Shown piece by piece: positions 11,281-23,000 of a DNA stretch of 64,000 nucleotides. The stretch spans positions 31,868,150 to 31,932,149 of the forward strand of contig NC_016134.3 of assembly GCF_000005505.3 (NCBI RefSeq). Reading direction: 5' to 3'. Each line of letters opens with the position of its first letter. Within the stretch, counting starts at the first letter, position 1. The position numbers were made by a program, and so were the translations under genes. Under the pieces are notes generated by a model that did no database searches, was not told the DNA's origin, and worked only from the letters and a program-made list of their open reading frames with translations. Source of the stretch: Brachypodium distachyon (lineage: Eukaryota > Streptophyta > Magnoliopsida > Poales > Poaceae).

Positions 11281-12180
11281 TGTCGCACCAGTCGCACCCG
11301 GGGTACCACCATTGCACGACGCGTGGGTCGCACCGCTAAATTCCCGGGAGGATCTCACCCCGGGCGGCAACGTATAGGCTGCCCGGCAAGCTACCAGCCC
11401 GGAAGAGCTAGCGGGGCTTCGGGGAATATTCCCGCCTGGGCACCTCCCGGGAAGGCACTTCCCGGGAGGAGGTGTTCCCGGGCGCAGGTTCTCGCCGTGA
11501 GGGCGGGGCCAAGATAGCAGGGCAACAACGCCACATGGGCGCGCGACAGACGCCCCGTGCGCAGTTGCGCCAGGGCAAGGAGTGAGGCGCACGACGCATT
11601 TAATGAGCCGACAGAAGGGGTGTTATCCGTCTAGTCGGACGAACAGTGGCTGTCCAGTCCTATTTTTTAGGGCCTAGACCCCTAGCCACGGGGTTGGCGT
11701 CCATGCATGCATGCCAGCGCACCGGGGAGGAGCTGCCCAAACTCTTTGCTCGCCACTTGTAAACCATGCACTGTGGCACCTGTGATATCCCCTTGGCTAT
11801 AAAAGCAGGACCCCCTCCAATGGTCAAAGGGCTTTTTCCGGCTGGAGCATTCAACGAACAAGCAGTTCCCCGCGGGTAGTAGCCAAAAGTGGCAAGGAGC
11901 ACTTAGCCAAAAAGAGACCACCCGGGGGCTTCCCCCGGCAACCTGTAAACCTTCTGTTTCACAGTAATACAAGCTCACACAAGCAGGACGTAGGGTTTTA
12001 CACTGCAAGGTGGCCCGAACCTGGGTAAAGATTGCGTGTATGTGCCTTCGATAGTGTTCCCGACGCGTTCTCACGTTTCGTATTGGCCCCACCGGCGATC
12101 GCTGGAGCCCCGTAGCCCACTGCCGAACCAAGAAAGGTGGTGCCCGCGCACCCCCGGTGTCGGAGCCCCGCACGACGACA
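11281..12180 (+). repeat. 5' LTR of element A
   Basis: Exactly 900 bp, from TGTCGCACCAGTCGCACC to …CACGACGACA. The core promoter TATA box TATAAAAG is at 11798-11805. The downstream AGCAGGACGTAGGG segment (about 11982) is shared with LTRs B, C and D and lies in the transcribed part. Confidence 0.92.
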
Positions 12181-12182
12181 CC

Positions 12183-12200
12183 TGGCGCGCCAGGTAGGGG
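12183..12200 (+). promoter_or_regulatory. Primer binding site of element A
   Basis: TGGCGCGCCAGGTAGGGG begins two bases after the LTR. Its position and its near-identity to the site in element C mark it as the tRNA primer site. The tRNA was not assigned. Confidence 0.65.
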
Positions 12201-12288
12201 GCGCGGGAGGAGAGCTCGCCGGTGGCAGCCGGTGACGACGTCTACACCAACATCGGCTTCATCTTTCTCGACGACAGAGCCAGCCACC

Positions 12289-14190
12289 ATGCCACCCAAG
12301 CGGGCTGGTGACTCGAGGATCGACCCACGTGTGGCCCCAGCGGCGCACACGCGATCGCACGACGTGCCGCGCGCATCGCAGGAACAGGGTGACCCTGAGC
12401 CTGCCCAAGCGCAGCCCTCGCAGCTGCCACCGCCGCCTCCTCGACCGTCGGTTGATAACCGGTCGAGAGGGCCGGCGGCTCCAAGCGCCGAAGCCAGCCG
12501 CACGAGCGGTCACAATGCCGCCCGCGCCCTGCAGCGGGGTTGCCAGCAGGCCGACATACCGCAGCAGCGGTAGCGGCCGCACGAGGAGCATGGGGCATCG
12601 CGGGCGACGCCAACCGGCTCGCGACCGGCCCAGCCAAGGGTGTCCGGGGATAGAGCGGAGGGCAGCTATTCGGGAAACCGGCGACCTCCCGCGCAAACCC
12701 CGGCGGAGGCCATCATCGCCGTGCGAGCCGCCCCAGGGCATGCCGGCGCACGAGGCATGGAGTGCTGACTTGGATGCGCTCCTCGCGCTCGTCGCCCAAC
12801 AGCCACAGGGCGAATGTTGCCCGGCAGGCTCAGGCCGCGGCAGAACCCAGGGCGCGGAGATGCGCCCCGCGCCTCGCGGCAAGGGGAAAACCCTCCCTCG
12901 CAGGGAGGCCCGAGAGGCGGGGACCCGGAGGGGTCCTCGGACTCGTCACCCACCGTCGCGCGAGGTGACGTGCGTGGCATCTTGAATGCCCGCCAAAAGG
13001 AGGACCCGCGTCAGCGCTTGGAGCGCCGGCGCCGGCGCGAGGAAGAGCGCCACCGCCCACAGGAGCAGGAGGATACTCTTATGGGCCCCGAGGACGGCTG
13101 CACCGCGTTTACGCGTGAGTTGCAGCGGGTGACATGGCCCCGCAAATTCTGAGCGCTCGCGTTCGGTACGTACGACGGGACCGTGAATCCCAAGAATTTC
13201 CTCCTGACCTACATGTTGGGGATGCATGCCATCGGTGCCGATGACAAGGTCAGGGCTAACTGGTTCCCGATGGTCCTAAAAGGATCAGCGAGAACCTGGC
13301 TGCTCAACCTGCCCGCCGGGTCCATCGCCACTTGGGCGGACCTGCGCGAGCAGTTTGTGAGCGCGTTCCAGGGCGGCTACAAGCGCCCGGGAACCATGGC
13401 GGAGCTGCACACTGTAGTGCAGAAGCCGGGAGAGACGCTGCAGAGCTTCGTCAATCGTTTCTCCAGTCTCTCCTACTCCATCCCGGAGGCGGAGGCCGCC
13501 GCCATCGTACACCTTCGCCATCAACGTCCGTGACCCCAAGATGCGCGAGAAGCTAAGCACACATCGGATCCGGACGACGCAGGATTTGTACGCCCTGGCG
13601 CACAAGTGTGCCATGGCCGAGCGCCCGAACTTGCAGCTAAGGCTGCTGCGAGCCCGGGAGGAGGATCGCAGAAGAAGGGTTCCCGCAAGCGCAGCGGGAA
13701 GCAAGTCCTCGCCGCGGAGTCGGGGGCTGCTGCGAGGCCTGCAAAGAAGGCCTCGCCCAGTGGAGGGTCTGGCGGCAAGCAAGGCGACCCGCCCCGCAGC
13801 CCCATCCACGCCAACTCCACCCACGACGCGCAGGATTGCCGCATCCTGCAGGGAATCAAGCAGCGGCGCGAGCAACGCCACGAGGAGCGCCGAGCAGCCG
13901 GTGCCTGCTTCAACTGCGACGCCATCGGGCATCTCTCCCGGGATTGCCCGAACGACCCCAGAGCGGGGCCGAAGCCTGCCGGCGGCAACGCAGGAAGGGA
14001 GGAGGCCCGGGGGGGACGCGGCCAAGCTCGCGCTGGCAGGGAGCCCCCTCCTCGGGGATGAGATGGGGCTCGTGCTGAGGAGCAGCACGAGTCCGACTGC
14101 ACTGGCGGCGACGAGCCGGGTTTTCAGGAGCCTCGCGGCATCGCCTGCATCCATGGGGGAGCTTACGCTCTCCCATCCCACGTCGCGGTA
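12289..14190 (+). pseudogene. Element A gag, several frameshifts
   Basis: The likely start is MPPKRAGD at 12289 in a CACC-ATG context. The gag polyprotein would build the cytoplasmic particle. The N-terminal third is low complexity. The retrotransposon gag domain is at 13183-13533 (NPKNFLLTYMLGMHAIGADD, RTWLLNLPAGSIATWADL, FQGGYKRPG) and resumes in another frame at 13541 (MREKLSTHRIRTTQDLYA). A further shift leads to the zinc knuckle CFNCDAIGHLSRDC (CX2CX4HX4C) near 13907-13950. There is a stop at 13150, just before the gag core. Element B carries the same protein with far fewer breaks, so these are copy-specific lesions. Confidence 0.85.
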
Positions 14191-14210
14191 AAGCGCCTCA
14201 CCCGCGACGT

Positions 14211-14753
14211 GTGCGCGTTGTTGCCGGACGCAGAGCCGCAGCAGCCACTGAGGTGGTCGCATGTGCCGATCACCTCAGTGCCGACGATCACCCAACCTGG
14301 CAGCTGGGTTCAGGGGTCATACCCTTCGTGGTTTCACCGATCATCAGCAACATGACGGTGACCAAGGTGCTGGTGGATAACGGAGCGGGGCTGAACCTCC
14401 TGTCCGCCAGGTTGATGGAGAAACTCCAGTTGCCGGTAGAGCAGCTGAAGTCCACCGACCTGTTTCGGGGAGTGAACCCCGGGATCGTGCGCCCCCTGGG
14501 GCGCATCACGCTGCCTATGACCTTCGGGTCCCGGGAAGCGTTCAGGACCGAGCACATAGTGTTTGACGTGGCGCATACCCCGTTGCCCTACAATAGGATC
14601 CTTGGTCGGCCGGAGCTGATCAAGTTCATGGCGGTAACCCATTGCAAGAGCCAGAAGCTCCGGGAGGAGGCCGCCAGGGTGAAGAAGTTGCCCCTCCAAG
14701 CCGGCGGCAAGCAGCGCACTGTCAACGTCGGTGCAAACTTTACCGCCAAATAG
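14211..14753 (+). pseudogene. Element A aspartic protease
   Basis: Retropepsin-type protease that would cut the polyprotein. It shows the active site VLVDNGAGLNLLSARLMEK, then RPLGRITLPMTFGS and PYNRILGRPELIKFMA. Compared with B, a stretch after KFMA (about 210 bp) is deleted, joining MAVTH to KSQKLREEAARVKKL. The frame ends at TAG 14751-14753, a stop also present at the same site in B. The reverse transcriptase follows in the same frame. Confidence 0.8.
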
Positions 14754-16051
14754 GAAAGCGCCCTCATCACCTTCCTCCGGGGGAGTGCCGACGTGTTCGC
14801 TTGGGAGCCGTCGGATCTCCCCGGAGTCCCTAGGGAGGTGATTGAGCATCGACTCGCAGTGCGTCCAGACGCCCGCCCCGTCAAGTAGAAGATCCGCCGG
14901 CAAGCACAGGAGCGGAAGGATTTCATCAAGCAAGAAGTGGACAAGCTCAAGGCTGCAGGGGCTATCAAGAAAGTTATGTACCCCACTTGGTTAGCTAACC
15001 CTGTAGTAGTACCCATGGTGGGAAATTAGCTTCGCATGTGTGTAGATTTCACCGATCTAAACCGTGCATGTCTCAAGGATCCTTTTCTTGTACCCTGTAT
15101 CAATCAAATAGTTGATTCCACCGCTGGTTGTAACTTGCTAAGCTTTCTAGATGCCTTTTCCGGCTACCATCAAATTAAGACGGCGGCCGAAGATGAGGAG
15201 AAAACGGCGTTCATCACCCTGGTTGGCTGCTACTATTATACGTGCATGCCTTTCGGGTTGAAGAACGCGGGCTCAACATTCCAGCGCGCGTTGCGCGAGT
15301 GTTTGGTGCCCCAGCTAGGCCGGAACGCAGAGGCCTACATGGACGATATCGTCATCAAGTCAAAGCGTGGGGACTCGCTGATTGATGACCTGCGGGAGAC
15401 GTTTGATAACCTCCGCAGGATCAAACTCAAACTGAACCCTGAGAAGTGCACCTTTGGTGTAGGCTCGGGCCAGCTTCTGGGTTTCTTGGTTTCGCACAGG
15501 GGGATACAAGCCAGCCCATGCAAGATAGAAGCTATCGAGAAGATGGAGGCTCCCCGCATGGTGAAGGATGTTCAGCGCCTCAACGGTTGTGTTGCCGCGC
15601 TGGGCCGCTTCATCTCGAGGCTGGGTGAGCGCGCCCTGCCTTTCTTCAAAGTCATGAAGAAGAAGGGTCCAGTTGACTGGGCCCCCGAGGCTGAGGCGGC
15701 ATTCCGGGATCTGAAGCAATACCTGAGGTCGCCGCCCATCCTCGTCGCTCCCAAGCCGGGCGAGCCGCTGCTACTCTACCTGGCAGCGACTGACCAAGTG
15801 GTCAGCTCGGTGCTGGTTGCCGAGAGGGAGGAAGATGTTCCGGGGACTGAGGCTGCGGGGCAAGGGGCTGAACGGCCCCCAGCAACCGCCTCGGACCTGG
15901 GGACCGCCCCCAAGCCGGCAACTACAGCACCACGCAAGCGGCTTATGCAGCACCCAGTGTACTTCGTCAGCACGGTGCCGCGCGACGCCCGTACAAGGTA
16001 CCCGCAGGTGCAGAAGCTCCTCTTGGGAATCCTGCTCGCGTCCGCATCACG
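14754..16051 (+). pseudogene. Element A reverse transcriptase and RNase H
   Basis: This copies the RNA into DNA. The RT core begins LRMCVDFTDLNRACLKDPF; the catalytic box YMDDIVIKSK is at 15336-15365, with FGLKNAGSTFQRAL before it and GFLVSHRGIQ after. The connection and RNase H part contains LLLYLAATDQVVSSVL and PVYFVSTV. Additional in-frame stops lie between the protease and the RT core (TAG 14886-14888, where B has CAG, and TAG 15027-15029). About 30 bp encoding KLRHYFQAH in B are missing near 16045, shifting the frame. Inactive copy. Confidence 0.88.
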
Positions 16052-16585
16052 GTGGTGTCGGGGTTCTGCCTTGAGCGAGCCCTCACTAACCGTGAAGCCA
16101 CCGGAAGAGTGGCCGAATGTAGGATGGAGCTATCGGAGTTTGATCTGCACTTCACCAACTCCAAGAGCATTAAGAATGCGGCCCTGGCGGACATCGTCGC
16201 GGAGTGGACGTCGACGGGTATAGAGGAGGAGGCGTCGGAGTCCAGCCTGCCGGGCAAGCTGGACGAAGGCCACTGGGTCCTCTACTTCGACGGCGCGTTC
16301 ATCCTCCAGGGAGCCGGCGCCGGGGTCGTCATCGAGTCACTGACGGGAGAACAATTGAGGTTCGCTGTCCAACTCAATTTCCCAAACTCCACCAATAATA
16401 CGGCAGAGTATGAAGGGCTGCTCGCCGGGTTGCGGGCGGCAATCGCACTGGATATCAAGCGCCTGGTTGTTCGCGGAGACTCCCAGCTCGTGATCAACCA
16501 GGTTAAAAAGGACTATGACTGCCCACATATGTCACCGTACGTGGAGGAAATCCGCAAGCTAGAACGAAAGTTCAAGGGTTTGTGA
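16052..16585 (+). pseudogene. Element A second RNase H (archaeal-type, Tat hallmark)
   Basis: A separate RNase H domain downstream of the RT-linked one: WVLYFDGAFILQGAGAGVVI, then NTAEYEGLLAGLRAAI and VVRGDSQLVINQV. It retains the acidic catalytic residues (D of FDGA, E of AEYEG, D of RGDSQ). In plant Ty3/Gypsy elements such an extra domain marks the Tat lineage (established knowledge). The frame ends in TGA at 16583-16585, where B has CGC. Confidence 0.8.
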
Positions 16586-16882
16586 TTCGAGCACGTCAAG
16601 CGGAAGGACAACTTCACGGCTGACGAGCTGTCCAAGATGGCAGCAGAGCGCCGGAAGCCTCCGGCGGGGGTGTTCTGGCACAGGCAAGCTACACCCTCAG
16701 TCGCCATCGAGCCGGTTGCCGGGGAAGCCCCTCCGGCAACCGAAGGAAACCCCGCAACGGCCGGGGTCCATGCTGCTGAAGTAGCGGCATGCATTGGCAG
16801 GGAGATCCCTCCCTGAGCGATAGAAATCGCCCGCTACCTGAAGGGGGAGGCTCTCCCGAAAGACGACGTCGCCGCGGAGCGA

Positions 16883-18047
16883 GTGGCCCGGCAAGCCAAG
16901 ATGTACGCCCTGGTAGATGAGGACCTCTACCGCAGGCGTGCAAATGGAGTCAAGCTCCTCTACGTTCCCCAAGATGAAGGGCGCGCACTGCTGGAGGAGA
17001 TACATCGAGGCACATGTTCCGACCATGTGGCCTCCCGGGCGCTGGCCGGCAAGGCATTTCGCCACGGTTTTTATTGGCCCACGGCCCTAGCCGACGCGGA
17101 GCAGCTGGTGAAGACGTGTGAGGCCTGCCAGTTCCATGCGAAGAAGAGCAACCAGCCGGCGCAAGCCCTGCAGGTTATCCCGTCCTCGTGGCCATTCGCG
17201 ATCTGGGGGCTGGACATCGTCGGCAAGCGGCCAAGAGCAGTTGGCGGCTACGAGTACTTGCTCGTGGCCATCGACAAGTTTTCCAAGTGGGTGGAAGTGG
17301 AACCGGTACGGAAGGTGACCGCCCAAGCAGCTATCAAGTTCTTCAAGGGCATTCTGTGCCGGTTTGGCGTGCCTAACGGCATCATCACCGACAACGGCAC
17401 GCAATTCACGAGCACGGTGTTCCAGGCCTACTCCGAGGACATCGGCACCAAGATACACTTCGCGTCCGTTGCTCACCCGAGGAGGAACGGGCAGGCGGAG
17501 CGAGCCAACGCGGAAGTACTGCGTGGGCTCAAGACGAGAACCTTTGACAAGCTCAGAGGCCACGGGAAACACTGGGTCTATGAAATCCAGCCCATGCTGT
17601 GGTCAATTAGGACCACACCTGGCCGGGCAACGGGCGAAACCCCTTTTGCCCTTGTCTACGGGGCAGAAGCGGTGCTGCCCCTCGAGCTCAAGCACGGATC
17701 TCCCCGGGTACGCGCGTACGGCAACTCCAGCCAACATGAGCAAAGGGTTGACAATCTGAACTTCATCAAAGAGCTTCGATGCCGGGCTGCTGTGCGAGCC
17801 GCGCGCTACCAGCAGGGACTCCGTCATTATCACGACAGGCGAGTGCGTCCCCAGGGGCTCGAGAACGGAGACCTTGTCCTGCGCTGGATACAAGGAACGA
17901 AGGCCGGGAACAAGTTGACTCCGAAATGTTAGGGCCCCTTCCGGGTAGTGCAGGTGACCAGGCCGGGGCTGTCCGGCTGGAAACCGAAGAAGGCTTGCCG
18001 GTGCAAAATAGCTGGAATATTGAGCACTTGCGCAAGTTCTACCCGTG
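16883..18047 (+). pseudogene. Element A integrase
   Basis: Inserts the cDNA into chromosomes. An N-terminal HHCC zinc finger is visible (HRGTCSDHVA…CEACQFH). It is followed by the catalytic core with D (GLDIVGK), D (ITDNGTQFTS) and E (NGQAERANAEVL). A C-terminal basic domain follows (RGLKTRTFDK to WSIRTTPG, then ETPFALVYGAEAVLP). TAG at 17930-17932 interrupts the tail, where B reads TGG-GAG; the frame then continues to WNIEHLRKFYP and its normal stop at about 18047. Catalytic residues are intact but the polyprotein is broken upstream. Confidence 0.88.
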
Positions 18048-18559
18048 AAGCGGCGGAGCCCGACCCTGAGGTGATGCCGCCGATGCATACCTCTTGAACT
18101 AGTGTAGCCGGGCAACCCCCGTTTGTGAACCACTGGTTATTGTGAATAAAGATAAGTGTTGTTTCCTGAATGTTTGGTTGCCTCGTTTTATTTGCATGTC
18201 CTTTTCACTTCTGTCTCCTGCCCTAGGTGCACAGAAATCTCTTCCCATACTTGGTTGTGAGCAGGGGGCTGCCGGAGCCTCGAAAACGAAAACCCGTTGC
18301 CGGATCCCTCCGGCGCGGGGCATGCAGTTGCCAGGCTTCCCGCAACGTGCATCACACACTCGCTGTGTCTGGGAATGAAAGTGCTCACAATCAAGTTTGG
18401 TTTCGACCCCTCTATGCCTGGGGGCTGGGAGGCAGGAGCGTTGTCAGTGCTGCTCATACTGTTGCTTTGTGCTTTTCATGAATTTCAAAATTTTTTGCAG
18501 CATCTCGGGTTCGATAGGAATCTAATGTACAGGGTAAAGTGGGAATCTTGCGCACTGTA

Positions 18560-19700
18560 ATGCCCGTGGACCGCCCAGGAGTCGCGGCATGTAGCAGCGC
18601 CTTGTGGTGTGGAGTGACCGCACCACGAGGGACTCGCCGCACTTTGAGGCCCCTGATTCAGGAGGAAGCCGCCACGTGTGCCACAGCGGCTTGGCATGCG
18701 GAGTGGCGAGGACTGTACCGCACTCTAAGGGGTGGGGCACCACGTATGCCGCCTTGACTCGGCGCGCGTGGTGGCAAGCCCCCCCCCCAGCGCCTATAAA
18801 AGGGGGCGCCCCGGCCTTGGAACGGCTCAGAGCGGGGCTAAGGAAGAGGCCGCGAAGGCGGGTGGTGCCGCAGAGGCGCGATGGGAGTGCATGCCACCCG
18901 CGCCCAGTGCCGGCGGGTGCACTACCATCGCGCCCTTGCCGCATCCCCCACCGAGCCCACTCCGAGGGGCGTCGTAGAGACACGGTGGTGGTGCATCCCA
19001 CCAGCGCTCGGCGCCGGCGGGTGCCCTGTCGCCGTGTCCTTGCCACACCTCCTCTAGCAAGTGGCTCCGGGGCGAGGGCTGCCGCGGAAGCACTGTGGTG
19101 TGCATTCCATCAGCGCTCGGCGCTGACGGGTGCACTGCCGCAGTGCTCCTACCGCATCCCTCCAGAGGGTATCTCTGTAAGGAGCGAGGATTGCCGCGGA
19201 GACACTATGGTAGTGCATGCCATCAGCGCTAAGCGTCGACGGGTGCACTGCTGTGGTGTCCCTGCCGCACCCCTCCAGAGGCGAGGGTCGTCGCGAGGAC
19301 GCTGTGATGGCGCCGGTGCCGGCATCCGCCGCTTGCTACGGCCTACCACAGCATCCCTGCTGCGCCCCTCAGGAAAGTTTTTCCCCAAGCAGCGAGGCCT
19401 GCTGCGGGGACGTCATGATGTCCTCGCCACCCGCGGTTGCCGGTGGTGGCGAGGAAGCCACGACGTCCCTGCTGCATCCCTTGGAACAGGTTCTTCCGAA
19501 AGGCAGTGGCTCTTCCAAAGGCGAGGGTTGGTGCGGAGACGCGGTGGTAGCATCGTCGGCGGCGCTTGTCGCCGGCGGCGATCCTGCCGCGGTGTTCCCG
19601 CCGCATCCCTCAGACATGCTTTATCAAGGGCGATGTACCGGGCGTACACCTCCAGCGAACGTTCTGAGTGCACGACCAAACGACAAGCTAAGTGCTTGAA
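18560..19700 (+). repeat. TATA-led degenerate tandem repeat in element A
   Basis: A TATA box (TATAAAAG, 18795-18802) is followed by about seven degenerate GC-rich units of roughly 105-130 bp (about 18840-19640). Each contains words like GCATCCCACCAGCGCT-CGGCG, GACGGGTGCACTGC and CCGCATCCCTC; unit marks fall near 18889, 18992, 19102 and 19216. The repeats keep a 374-codon frame open on the plus strand, but composition rather than conserved motifs explains it. Element B lacks the region by deletion. Function unknown. Confidence 0.6.
18795..18802 (+). promoter_or_regulatory. TATA box upstream of the tandem repeat
   Basis: TATAAAAG within CGCCTATAAAAGGGGGCGCC. Spacing and flanks resemble the LTR TATA boxes of this family, but the surroundings do not match the LTRs. 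It could drive a sense transcript into the repeat; that is inference. Confidence 0.45.
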
Positions 19701-20068
19701 CCCGAACGTTGAACTCTTTGAAAACTAAAACGTAACTGGACGCTGCTTCGCTAAGTGTGGCCCTGAAACCTGCGTGTGGCCGGGGTGTTAAAAGGACGCT
19801 TGCGGGGGGAGTGCACTCCCCGTGCGGCTTCCGGGTCCGTCCCGGGAGGGCATGGCTTGGAGTAGTTACCCCGCAAGTGGAGTGGCTCGCCGCCGCTGCT
19901 TGACCTCAGGTCGGCATTGCGGGTCCGTCCCGGGTCCCTGGTCTGGTCAAGGGTGAGGCACGTGAGTCCCCGGCAACACGAGGCACAACACACAAGGGCG
20001 AAGGGATCCACCCCGCGAGGCAGCCACGGGAACAAGGAACAAAGATTAAGCAGGACTGAAGAGCTTGA

Positions 20069-23000
20069 TTAACTAAGTAGTGAATGATTACATGAACTAA
20101 TGGAACTGTAATTGTTCAAACGGCACAGAGCGCCACACTTGCAGGACGAAAACAAAAGAAGATAAACAAGAAAGCAGCAAGGGCCGACTGGGAGCTGCGG
20201 CAACTTGTTGCGGGCGTCTCCCATCGGGGGCTCCGGGGACGGCTCGGGGTCCGGCTTCCGCTGCATCCGCTCGACCACTTCGTCGACAAACCCACTCACC
20301 GCCTGTGTGTCGGTGGGCTCGTCTTCGCTGTCCGACCAGGCGTCCAGCAGCGTCTCTAAGGGAAACTCCGGGTCCCGGAGGTGTACCCTTGGAAGGATCG
20401 TCCCGGCAACCTCCTGGGCGCAGTTGTCAACCTCGTTGGCGCCAAACTTGGCGATCCAGACGTCGAGCGCCCCGAGCTTCCCCGCCAAGTCGGAGAAGAA
20501 CGGGATCAGCGTGGAGACGTCCGTGCCGTCCACCTCCGCTGCCTGCAGCCCGAACCTAGGCTGCAGATCGCGCAGCTCCTGGGCGATCTTGAGCAGCTTC
20601 TCGGTCTCCAGCTGCCGCTGCCCGATCAGCGTGCCGTGGTGGAGCCGAGCCTTGGCCACATTGTCTTCGCCGGCCTTGACAAGCTCGGTCTCGAGTCGGA
20701 CCCTCCTGTCCTTGGCAGAATTGAGCTCTACCTCCTGCCGCACTGCCGCCGTTACCGCGTCTTCCGTAGCCTTGGTCTGCACCTCCAACTTGACGCGCAG
20801 GCCTTGGATCTCGCCGCGATAGTTGGCGGTCAGATCGCTCTTCTCGTCGATCCGGGCCTGGGCCGCAGCGAGCACCTCAGCGTGCTCCTTCTTGGTTTCC
20901 GCCAGGGTTGTCGCCAGGGAATCCAGGGCACCCTGGAGCTCGGCGCGCAGAGCCTCCAGTCGCCGGTGGAGTTCCTCTTCCGGGACGACCGGTGTAGCAG
21001 CCTCCTCCAAGGCTTCCTGCGCAAGGCGCGCTTCCTCCTTAGCGAGGCGCCTCTCTTCCCGCAGCCGGGAGAGCTCTTGCCGCTCCTTTTCCACGGCTTG
21101 CCGCAGCTCGCCAAGCTGGCTCTTGGCGATCTCGTGATGCTCCCTCACCTCGTTGAAGGAGGTGACGAAGTCCAGCTGCTGGTCCTTAACAGCGTCAAGA
21201 AACCGGTGCCCCCGGTGCCGAAGGTGGCGGCCGATGACGACGAAACCCCCGCTGCCACCGTAGAGCTGGTCAGGGGGTCGACCGCTTGAGCCGAAGCACC
21301 CTGGTGCTCCTCCCCGGCGACCTCCCTCTCACCCGCGCTCGGGGACTACGGGGCGGGTGAGGTTGCCCCCCCGACGGGGACAGCCCCCTGCTGAGCGGCA
21401 GAAGGATCCGCGCCAGCAGCGTCCGCGGCCGCTGGCGCGTCGCCGGACGCCGCCCCTGTGGCGGCAGCGATTACCGCTGCTGCGGCAGCCGGCGCAACAG
21501 GGCTAGGTGCGGGGGCTGCCTCCGGCCCCTCCGCCATTCCCGTAACCTCGACGTCAGCGTCGAGGTCAACCATCGTAGTGACCTCTCTTGGTGCAGGCGA
21601 GCTTGGGCCTGCAACAGCGAGAAAGTTAAGGAGCGTGAAGCTAAAGGACTTACCCAGAGATCGACGCGGGGGCTCAGGACGGTTACCATGCGAGGCTGCT
21701 AGGCCTGCGGAGGGAACCGCCACCTCCTCCTCCGTCCTGGCAGGGGTCTCCAAGAAGCTTGCTGCGGGCGGAGTGTCGCCTACGAAAAGAGAAGGTACGG
21801 TTATGTGATTAACTAACAATCGGAAATACAGGAAAGGAGGCAGGAAGGAGTTATACCTGTTGCCGGCACCACCTCCGTTGGAGCTGGGTCGCTGGAAGGT
21901 GCGATGGCGGCGCCACCGGCCCCCATGCCGGTCGGGTCCGCGCGAGCCTTCTTGCCCAGCGCGGCAGGCGGGGAGTCGTCCCTCTCCCTCTTGCTGCCGC
22001 TCGCAGACGAATCAGCCTTCAGGGGGTTGCGACGGAGCGCGAAGCCCCGGAAGACTCCCCGAGCAGGCGGGGCCGTGGGTGCTCGTGGGGTTGCCATAGC
22101 TCGGGGCACCGCGGGCACCGACGACGAGGCCGCCACGACAACGGGGGCCGTCGCCAGTGTGGCTGCCGCCGCGGCCCCAGCAACTGCTGCTGAGGTAGCC
22201 ACCGACGGGCCGCTGGCGGTGGCTGCTGGGGCGGTCACCGCCATGGCTCCGGCAACCGCCACAGGTGTGGTCACTGCCGAGGTGCCGGCGGACGCCCCCA
22301 GGGCGGCCGCCGCCGCGGAGCCGGTGGGCGCCGCTGAGGGGGTTGCCGCTGCAGCTGCCGAGGAGGTAGCCGCGGCCGCCGCGTGCGCCCTTGATCTTTG
22401 CACGATCAGGGGCGCTTCGTCGCAGTCCTCCTCGTTGTCGTCCACAATGATGACTGCCTGGGGCGCAGCAGGCCGGCCCGCCTCGTCGTCCGAAGACCGA
22501 AGGGACGGCCAGCTCATCTCTGACTCACCCCTGCTCCCCTCAAGCACCTGCTTCCCGCGAGGCGCCGGCGGGGGAGCGTGCGGGGTCCGAGTGGGGGTAT
22601 CATCCATCAATCCCCACTCGTTGCAGGGCGGGAAGGAGGCGACGATGTCGTTGAGCGCCGCAACGCCGGCATGGAGGGAGATGACCCCCGGCGAGAACCC
22701 TTTAGCAGGAAGGTTCTCGCCGGAAATCCCCTTCACCCACACTTGGAGGGACTCCCGGTCCACGCCGTCGCGATGAAGGTGTGTCCTGTCCCCGGGCCCC
22801 GTATACATCCACGTGGGCCGGGAGCGGAATTGGAGTGGGGCGACGCACCGGGTAATGAAGGTGCGCGCCACATCAACGTCGGTGAGCCCTGCCAGCCGCA
22901 AAGCCTTGATCTTCTCCACGATGGGGAGGAGATCGGCGTCGCGGTGGTACCGGTCCCGCCAACCGTTGTGGGGTTGCGGCAGCTCGATGGGTGAGAGGAT

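Noticed and set aside
18604..19728. 374-codon open frame through the tandem repeats
   Set aside because: GC-rich repeats lacking stops explain the length; no conserved motif, and B lacks the region.
20381..21289. 302-codon plus-strand frame
   Set aside because: Mirror of the minus-strand coiled-coil codons.
21904..22776. 290-codon plus-strand frame across the Ala/Thr-rich block of element A
   Set aside because: Shadow of the antisense gene's repetitive Ala codons.
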